In this document: positions 57,241 through 64,000 of the stretch, piece by piece
Position numbering within the stretch: position 1 is the first letter of the stretch
Layout: each line of letters starts with the position of its first letter
Assembly (NCBI GenBank): GCA_025267735.1
Contig: CM046301.1
Location: 63,383,872 to 63,447,871, forward strand
Source of the DNA: Mactra quadrangularis
Taxonomy: Eukaryota > Mollusca > Bivalvia > Venerida > Mactridae
Direction: 5' to 3'
Length of the DNA stretch: 64,000 nt
Notes under the pieces: model-generated
What the model was told of the DNA's origin: nothing
Databases searched by the model: none
Seen by the model: only the letters and a program-made list of their open reading frames with translations
Program-made: the position numbers and the translations under genes

Positions 57241-58413
57241 TTACAATAGATGAAGAATGAACACCATTCAAGTTTTCAAGTTTCAAGTTTCTACTAATAT
57301 TTGCAAGTTTTTACTAATTCTAATGAAATACACTATTATGAAATCTATTTAACTAAAATTATACATTATAACACATTAGTATATTATAGTATGAGTATAT
57401 TGTAATGTATAGATTCAAAATTATATGTAAATAAAAGTAAAAACATATTACTGTTTGTTGCTACTTTGAAAATGCATATAGTGAAAATAGTTGAGTGGTG
57501 TACAGATAATCTACTTTGATTTGCTCTAACAAAATATTGAAATATTGATAGTTTTATTGCTGATATTGTGATATTAAATATTTCAAAGCAGTTGTAGAAA
57601 AATAGAAATTTGAAGTCTCATGATGGATGGATTATCTAAACAGCATTCAACAATATCTTAGTTATATATTCTTTCATCTGAACATTCAGACTTTAAGGTT
57701 TCATGATTGGTAGATCTTCTAAACACCCCTCATCAATATTTCACCCATATAAACATAAACACATGTAGCAATTAGAACATAAACACATGTAGCAATTAGA
57801 ACATGAATGACAATGAATGATGATAAAACATGAATGATAAAACATGAATGGTGATAAAACATGAATGATGAAGAAACAGGAATGATGTTAAACAGGAATG
57901 ATGATAAAACAGGAATGATGAAAATAATAAAAATGAACAAAAATGTCTAAACAAAGTAGCTGAATCAAGGGGGTGTAACATTAAAGCATGATGAATGTAA
58001 CAGTTTGCCTTTCTTGAACAAAGTTGAGCAATTGCTATGTTAAACTGACATAGAATCAAGTAACACATATTAGGAATGTTTCCTGATTGAATGATTTTAT
58101 CAAAACATGAATGCATGTATCATTTAAGCATGAGTGAATGAGTGAACTAATGGTAAATTAACTAAATGTTGAATCAAGTTTATAACATAAAAACAATTAA
58201 AAGATGAAACTAATAACAATTAAATGATGAAACTAAAAAATATGTTTCTTGTATAGCATTCATACAACCTAAAACATAAAGTATGTAAGAAGTATGAACT
58301 TGACATACAATGATATGCATAGACAGCTGAGGATATGGCCCGTAGAGAGTTTCCTCCAAAAGTTTTCAAACAAACATAAGAACATTGGAACTATTAACAC
58401 TCCAGTTGTCTGC
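57241..58413. other. 3' UTR and intergenic between the convergent genes, with minisatellite
   Basis: AT-rich. At 57740-57800 a 26-bp unit (ACATAAACACATGTAGCAATTAGA) is repeated twice; at 57795-57930 a 17-18-bp unit (GATAAAACATGAATGAT) recurs about seven times. No gene. Confidence 0.5.
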
Positions 58414-60540
58414 TTAGCTGTAGCTGACGCATACTGTATCTGGTGTTGTATTGGAGTTGTCTAGGGGGGGGGGGGTGACATACACAGATGAGAGTGCATT
58501 TGGTGTGGTTGGTAAGGAAAGTTCTGATGTAGTCCTCAGCAGTTCTTGTGGACTTGAACCTGGCTTATCAAAGTTAACATGTAGACCATGGAACTTCATT
58601 CATTTTTATGATTCCTCTCTTATGACAATACAATAAAATGATGATGACAATCAATCCAACAGCTGAGCATATGGCTAATGGAATGGCTGAAAGGTAAAGA
58701 GGTACAGTAGATATACATAGTGCATAAGAGTTAAATAATGGGATATCATAATTGTTCATATAGGATATTTATATATTTTACACAAAGAGTAGCAAACAAA
58801 TTTATGTTCACCCCTGATAAGTATCAGTAATAGTCAATCAACCATTTAGAAAGTGAAAATATGACTGCCTGAAATACCTTTTTAGCTTTTATATGAAGTT
58901 TCATTTTAATACAATATAATGATATCACAGTATGTACTAGTGAATACCTATGCAATAGATTGAATAATGAAAATTCAGGTTGGGAATGTGTTGTGAAATT
59001 CGGTGGATAAATTGTAATGAAAAACTAGGAAATAAAATTTCCATCTTTCTACTTTGTCAATCAAAACTGGTTTTACTGTACTTTATAGCTTCGTTGTAGT
59101 CGAACTATATACCGTTTTTGTATCATAGTCAAAACTAGAATCCCATGATAATGAATTCAAGTCAGTATGTCTTGTCGGGCTATGAGAGACTGGCTCCAAG
59201 TAGTCATTGGGTATAGACATTATTGAAGTATAAATGCGATTGTCAGAACTTTCGACATTTATGTTACTATTGGAATCAATGTTATATCTTCTCCCTGTGA
59301 ATATTGGATTCTCAAGTCGGTGTAGTCTGAAGTGTAGGTTTGCGCGAAACTTTACTGCAATGATTATGAATGTAGAAACAAAACAGAAAAATATTAAGTG
59401 TAAAACAATATAATGTGGAAATACTGATTGTTCAAGCAACTAACTAGTTGATAGATATGTTAACATGCTTGTTGTAGCTGATGGTGATACTGTCTTTAGT
59501 AGCGGTGTGCTCTGTTGAGATACATTTGGGTGTACAATTGGTGACACTTTTTTTTGGTTCTTGGTTGGTTGTAGAGTAGGTTCTAACACCATTGGTTGAT
59601 TCAGCGGTGTGCTCTGTTGAGATACAATTGGGCGTACAATTGGTGACACTTATGGTTCTTGTTTGGTTGGTTGTAGAGTAGGTTCTAACACATTTGGCTG
59701 ATTCGGTAGCACATTCATTTCCGAAATGGTTGGTGACATAGTAGTAGTCGATGATACTGCTGGTTGATTTGATGTCACATGGTGAGCAGTCGATGTTGTA
59801 GTCAACAATATAAATCATTCAACATATAAACAGATTGTAACTAAGTACTGCAAGTCATAGCCATTTATTTAAATTTAGATAGATTTATTAAAATTGCTTC
59901 CCTTGCTTTGAGATTTATCTAAATAATATATGTTAATATTTGCAAATCTGTTGAGTTGTTTTCAGTTTTGAAGTTGTTTTCTGTATCATCTTTGATATTT
60001 TTTACATAGACCACGATATAACCATATAACCATGTTTGTGTTAATGTACTCTAAAACAAAAACAAAAATTACATAGACTTTGGGTTTTAAATTCAGAACA
60101 CAACAGCAATATAAAATACAGGAGGAGGGATGAGAATTATCAAACAAACTATTTGAGTACTTACAGTAGCAGGACACATGGTTGACATTGAATAAACTCT
60201 TTTTTCTCACATCTTGTCTTGCAACGATCTGAGTGCAATTGATTTCATCATAACCCATGTATATGCTTTGCTGAATGTGTGTTAGAGCTCTAACATCGAG
60301 AATACCATCCTGAAATCTACTTGGTAAAACCACTCTCGTCGTAGGTGTATCATCAGTGAAACTACACACACAAGGACCTTCATATGTAAATTCACATAAC
60401 AGTGTGTCACAAATGCGGCTAAGTTCTTTATTGGCAGATGTTAGTGAAATAATATAACAGCCAGCAAAAAATAAATACCAAACAACATAGGACGACATGA
60501 TGAAGTCTATAGAAACGAGTCTGCTGCGTAATTGGTTCAT
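58414..60540 (-). pseudogene. Signal-peptide / mucin-stalk / transmembrane protein gene with in-frame stops
   Basis: Exon 1 (ATG 60540 or, better, 60498) encodes a signal peptide (VVWYLFFAGCYIISLTSA) and a Cys-containing ectodomain (CDTLLCEFTYEGPCVCSF ... INCTQIVARQD). It ends at about 60166 with a strong donor CTACT|GTAAGTAC. Next on this strand, 59820-59440 encodes a Ser/Thr/Pro stalk with two near-identical ~114-bp repeats (NVLEPTLQPTK, SPIV.P.VSQQSTPL). In the same frame follow a membrane segment (IVLHLIFFCFVSTFIIIAV) and a ~85-residue tail with Tyr motifs (IYTSI, DYLEPV), to 59083. A TAA within the stalk and a TAG just before the membrane segment interrupt this frame. A further exon (58691 down, acceptor CTTTACCTTTCAG) encodes another membrane segment (ICSAVGLIVIIILLYCHKRG) and, one frame over, a tail to 58414. 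The layout is of a type I surface protein; the family is not recognised. Confidence 0.5.
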
Positions 60541-60901
60541 CGTAAGATCTACTCATACGTGAAAAACCTTTATGTGATAGTTAAACGCAACATTAGCGAG
60601 ATTACTCTCCTCAAAAACTAAAAAAAGGTGTTTTTCAGCTCAGAAAGTGCTTTGAGCTTGCAATTTGTACCCGCGCTTTGACTCTCTTTAGATATTAATT
60701 TTCTTTGAATTTGGGACAATTGATAGTTAAGCATTTTTTCCTACTTTTAATTGAAAAGACTTATCATCAAAACTTATATCATTTTTTAGCAAGAGACCTA
60801 AATCAAAATAAATATTATGTTTAATTTTCTTTTTAAGTTTTTTGGGATGGTGTCTGCAATGTGAACAGACATAAGGGGAAGATAAGGTCCCTCATTACCT
60901 G

Positions 60902-61113
60902 AAAAAATGTCCTCCATCTAAGAATCTGAGGAGGACGGGGAAGACTGATTTAGAGTCGGAAGAGCTATCAAGCTGTCTAGGAGGCAGCATGGCCTCAGCT
61001 TGCACGCTTCTAACTTCTGAGCTGGGTCCAGCCACTGGTTCTATAACTCGGTCAGTTTCATTCTGATCATCTTCTATTCTGCTCTTTTTGGCTCTGCTTG
61101 CTTTGCGTTTCAT
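60902..61113 (-). CDS. Single exon, possible N-terminus of the DIRS-type gag
   Basis: The exon runs from ATG 61113, directly after an acceptor-like CATTCATTTCAG, to a donor TTTCAG|GTAATG near 60895. It encodes a basic start (MKRKASRAKKSRIEDD) and a Pro/Ser/Glu-rich linker (IEPVAGPSSEVRSVQAE). This resembles the start of invertebrate DIRS ORF1 proteins, and the next exon in the same orientation beyond the 5.8-kb unit is the DIRS gag at 54901. The link is inference; it could also be the first exon of an unrelated gene. Confidence 0.4.
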
Positions 61114-61254
61114 CTGAAATGAATGTTTCCTTATACATTACTGAATTGAACACACTAAAATGTTGTAGCAACCAAATTTGTCAGTTGTATAATCTCTAAA
61201 TTTACCACCTTAATGGTTGTGGCTAGCAGTGTTGAAGATTGACACAAGTAAATG

Positions 61255-61735
61255 AGAATCACTCAGAACAATAAAAAATTGCTGAGGAAGCAGTTTTACT
61301 GCAAATAAATCACTCAGACATTCACTGAAGCTGAGGAAAAAACAGTAGTACATAAAAAATCACTCAGTTCCATGTAAAGATAGCTGAGGAAGGCAGTTTT
61401 ACTGCAAAATTATATCACTCGGCTTTATTTTAGCTGAGGAAATCGATATGTTATATACATAAGACCCTCACTACCGTTCAAAATACTGAGGAAATAAATA
61501 AATAAGTCACTCAGCTTTCCATTATCTGAGGAAAACAGTTCCACTGCAAATAAATCACTCAGAACAATGTAGACATTGCTGAGGAAAGCAATTTAACTGT
61601 AAATTAATCAATCAATCATGATTAATCAAATGCATAATCACTTTGTCAAATCTAAATTGCTGAGGAAATAAGTGAAATGACTTTCACGCAATACACATAT
61701 CATCTCAGTACACTAAGATGAATTGTTGAGGAAAA
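61255..61735. repeat. Array of nine ~50-60-bp CTCAG/CTGAG units
   Basis: Each unit has ATCACTCAG, 12-20 variable bases, GCTGAGGAA, then 20-30 variable bases, often CAGTTTTACTGCAAAT. CACTCAG or its variants fall at about 61260, 61311, 61361, 61416, 61466, 61508, 61556, 61637 and 61701. CTCAG and CTGAG are complementary, so each unit can form a small hairpin. The stem bases are better conserved than the loops. Confidence 0.75.
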
Positions 61736-61739
61736 CCAT

Positions 61740-62216
61740 AAAAGCTACTGATTTATTAATCTGAATAAATCATTTTACAGAACAAATCCATAAGGACAAC
61801 CAGTGCCTATAAAAGTGCTTGGGAGAGTAGGCAAGGTTGTTAACAATTTATTCAGCACCTATTATAAAAGCAGCTAATGCTAAAGACAAATCTTTGCTGC
61901 ACAAGAATCCAAATCAATAATCACTATGTTCCTTTGAAAGCATGGTGTTGACTGGCATCATGTTGAACTATTTCAACATATTCTCTTATAATCAAACATG
62001 GATTGAAAATAAATTATTTTTACTTATGAAATACTGTACTTCAAAAAGTGTATAACAGTTCTGTAATAGTCAGATAATGAAATTGATCCCCCAATTTTTC
62101 ACCAAAATTTAACTATAAAACACTGTCTATGACGAAAGTGTATATAAGATGACAGAATGAGTAACTATACTTATGAATACTATGAAAATAAATGTAAATC
62201 TCTTGTAAGGGTGTGT
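61740..62216. other. Non-coding
   Basis: No supported feature. Confidence 0.4.
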
Positions 62217-62720
62217 CTAACTAACAATATTTTTACACACACAAATAATGGCAGCCCGGTTGTTATTGAACAGTTTCACATTTCCATATTCTGATAAATG
62301 TACCCCGTCATCCGATACTGTGGCTGCAATCTTTTCTTCAGACCAAAAGCCTTTCAAAGTCCATAGACAAAGATGAGAGTTCCTAGAATACTTTGACACT
62401 AGCAAGTTATTGACTTCGTCGACTTTATTGTTGAAAACTGATAGGTTGACTGGATATCCAGTATGTCTAGATGGAACCCCGCGGTAGGTGACTTGACAGA
62501 TGATCACAGATTTTATACATATATATGAATTCCAGCACTGTTGACACAAGGTAGTCAATATTAGCTTTAGTTTCATTAACTGTATGACTGTACAAATCAT
62601 TAGTGCCCACTATAATAACTAGTATATCTGGAGAAAAGTCATAAATAATGTCAATGTTATTCGGAAGATTGTTTACATTTGATCCAGGAAACCCTGATAA
62701 TTGACATAAATATTGTTGAG
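62217..62720 (-). pseudogene. SGNH-hydrolase-type domain remnant
   Basis: Two frames joined by a shift near 62518: CQLSGFPGSNVNNLPNNI (block II Gly), ILVIIVGTNDLYSH (GxND, block III), SVIICQVTYRGVP, LCLWTLKGFWS and SDDGVHLSEYGN (DxxH, block V). The N-terminal GDS nucleophile block is missing; at its place the sequence continues into the YqaJ frame. SGNH domains of this type are known as accessory ORFs of some invertebrate retroelements (e.g. Ngaro-type). No other retroelement part is visible within 1 kb. Confidence 0.75.
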
Positions 62721-64000
62721 GATCCAAGTTGAAAAAGAAATTATGACCATTGGACAAAGCCACTTTTTCACGTTTTTCCCCCATTCTAGTGCATCTGAAG
62801 TTGAACATTTGTAGTATCCGATAACATTTTTTACTAAGCTGGTGTGTTTCTGTGCAGTCATTACCAATCCGAAGTTTGAGGCAGTCACCCTCCCTTTTCT
62901 GGCTTCTAACCACAGGTCATTGTCTCTTTGACCTTTTGTCAATTTTTCAACAGTTTCAGGACAAAATTCCAATCCTGACACATATTTATCAAAAAACATT
63001 CCAGCTATATCACTGTCTATACCAAATTGTTCATTAAACACACTGGTGGTAGAGGCAGACAACACTGAGCCTTTACATGTTCTGGAATGGGTGGTTTTGG
63101 ATTAAGTTTGAGGAAACCTGCATTCGGTAAAACAGTAGCCAGGCTTTGGCGAAAATTGGAATGAAAACCAGCTGTTCCACTTGAAATTGGATTGAAATTC
63201 TTATAGTTTGAAGTTTTTGAAGCGTCAGACTTATAAACTTCCTTTAAATGTACATCTTCAGCTCTTCGTGGTTACAACTTTCTTCGACGCGGCAGGTTCC
63301 ATTTACACTTTTCTGACGTTCCAGCTATAGTACCATCCTGTTTTTTTCTCGTTATGTCTACCAAACACCATAGTTAGGCACCGACATGGTTGCAGGTCTC
63401 TCCTTCACTGAAAACAGAAAACCATGTTTTGAGATTTCATAGTCACATAAATTATTTAAAGTAAACCAAAAATATCTATTAACAACATGCCTTAAAATTG
63501 TCAGAGCAAGCAGTGTTATTCTATGATTCACAATTGGCGACAACCCACTTATTTTCATTTAAGAACAGAGCAAGCAGTAATATATTTAATAGAATACCTT
63601 CGATGCTCAAGCCGATTCCCTGGGGCCATACTTTGGCCTAGCATAGCTTGGTTAGGGTATAAATTTCTACGACCGTTATCCCATTTACCACTGATTCTCA
63701 ATCATGCAGGACGAAGTCAGTCACTGACCAATGAAAACACCTAGTAGTTAGCAACTGGAAACTGAACAGGGCGCATGAAAACAACTACATTTATATTTTC
63801 TTGTAAACCTTCGCTACTTACCCAGCTGTGCAAGTACATTGTGCTGCATGAATCTGTCCAGTGTGTTTAGATAAAGATATCCATGTGTCATAATCAGGAT
63901 CTTTCTTAGGGCAGGCTGATGGCATAGACGGCATTACTTTACACATAACATATCTATGGGTAATGTCATTATTGATGAAATGGTAAGACACACTGTGAAC
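62721..64000 (-). pseudogene. SWIM zinc finger + YqaJ-type nuclease gene, copy 2, 3' part replaced
   Basis: Runs off the window end. Exon up to 63822 encodes DYDTWISLSKHTGQIHAAQC and TCTAG, interrupted inside the SWIM finger by donor CTGG|GTAAGT. The next exon starts at 63407 (acceptor CTGTTTTCAG), completing the finger as GEGETCNHVGA, then a TAA where Leu is expected. TSEKCKWNLPRRRKL with a stop, SNFRQSLATVLPNAGFLKL and, from 63065, the YqaJ N-terminal half (KLTKGQRDNDLWLEARKGRV, TASNFGLVM, LVKNVIGYYK, DALEWG) follow. At about 62775, before the first catalytic Glu, the nuclease stops and SGNH-like sequence begins. The same SWIM-YqaJ order as in copy 1 (16586-17400). Inactive. Confidence 0.8.
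63575..63770 (+). repeat. SINE body related to 47460-47775, in the SWIM-YqaJ intron
   Basis: TTTCTACGACCGTTATCCC, CATGCAGGACGAAGTCAGTC and CACTGACCAATGAAAACACC parallel the other copy. The head (TTCGATGCTCAAGCCGATTC) is diverged, with no clear A box. Confidence 0.6.

Larger units (their letters stand above)
54912..60690. mobile_element. ~5.8-kb unit bounded by ~120-bp inverted repeats, two cargo genes
   Basis: Left arm 54912-55036 (GAGTCAAAGCGCGGGTACAA ... GTTGCGTTTAACTATCAC) and right arm 60569-60690 are inverted copies, roughly 90% identical by eye; beyond both ends similarity stops after a few bases. Inside lie two convergent spliced genes (55918-57240, + and 58414-60540, -) and a minisatellite. 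No transposase, integrase, polymerase or ATPase motif is seen. The unit lies between an upstream exon (60902-61113) and the DIRS gag exon that starts at 54901, so it sits in what would be an intron. A clean target duplication is not visible. It could be a non-autonomous transposon with captured genes, or host DNA flanked by two opposite MITEs. Confidence 0.55.

Noticed and set aside
54912..60690. Polinton/Maverick or virus-like element
   Set aside because: No DNA polymerase B, integrase, packaging ATPase or capsid motif; too short.
61255..61735. CRISPR array
   Set aside because: Eukaryotic context, short imperfect repeats, uneven spacing, no cas genes.

Overview
The window looks like a repeat-rich, AT-rich piece of a mollusc genome, most likely a bivalve (perhaps a clam-type heterodont; the species is not recognisable from sequence alone). 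The reasons are spliced genes with GT/AG introns, tRNA-derived SINEs with a RUDI/V-SINE-like body, a repeat family with runs of CCGT and a 'bivalve-style' interspersed repeat, and a very dense mix of DNA transposons, LINEs, DIRS-type retroelements and Helentrons. Only two genes look intact and host-like: a two-exon GT49 glycosyltransferase (9192-12385, +) and a four-exon, 300-residue OB-fold/RPA-like protein (28011-31260, -).

Layout. 1-9 kb: non-coding DNA with a 1.28-kb hAT-like TIR element (2647-3922), a LINE 3' remnant (4080-4317) and several short tandem arrays (5407-6672). 9-12.4 kb: the GT49 gene, whose intron holds a tandemly amplified 146-bp repeat. 12.4-24.4 kb: a graveyard with every piece on the minus strand: a 5'-truncated CR1/L2-like LINE, a SWIM-YqaJ nuclease remnant, a pogo/Tigger remnant, a DDE_Tnp_4 transposase, a near full-length dead piggyBac and two THAP-domain exon sets. 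24.4-28 kb: non-coding, with a duplicated segment and an exactly 1000-bp pogo/mariner-like MITE. 28-41.8 kb: the RPA-like gene and, upstream in the same orientation, an almost complete Helentron (cysteine-protease-like N-terminus, HUH Rep, helicase, EEP endonuclease) preceded by a 63-bp minisatellite and three ~345-bp repeat units that each carry a splice donor. 42-43.1 kb: two 143-bp tRNA-like units with their own terminal inverted repeats. 45-53 kb: two related THAP/DDE_Tnp_4 transposon copies, a HARBI1 fragment and a retroelement gag-like fragment. 53-61.1 kb: an internally deleted DIRS-like retroelement whose presumed intron holds a ~5.8-kb unit bounded by ~120-bp inverted repeats; this unit carries two convergent spliced genes (a coiled-coil/25-residue-repeat/poly-Asp protein and a signal-peptide/mucin-stalk/transmembrane protein). 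61.2-64 kb: a regular array of small CTCAG/CTGAG hairpin units and a SWIM-YqaJ gene fused to an SGNH-hydrolase remnant.

How they work together. Most of the window is nested mobile DNA. The THAP, DDE_Tnp_4 and SWIM-YqaJ pieces may be parts of one ISL2EU-like transposon broken up by later insertions. The RPA-like gene sits just downstream of, and codirectional with, the Helentron; RPA proteins bind the single-stranded DNA that rolling-circle elements make, so the pairing may be more than chance. The best candidate for an undescribed system is the inverted-repeat-bounded unit at 54912-60690, which carries a cell-surface-type gene and a nuclear-type gene but no transposase that I recognise. All similarity statements rest on reading motifs by eye; no search was run.
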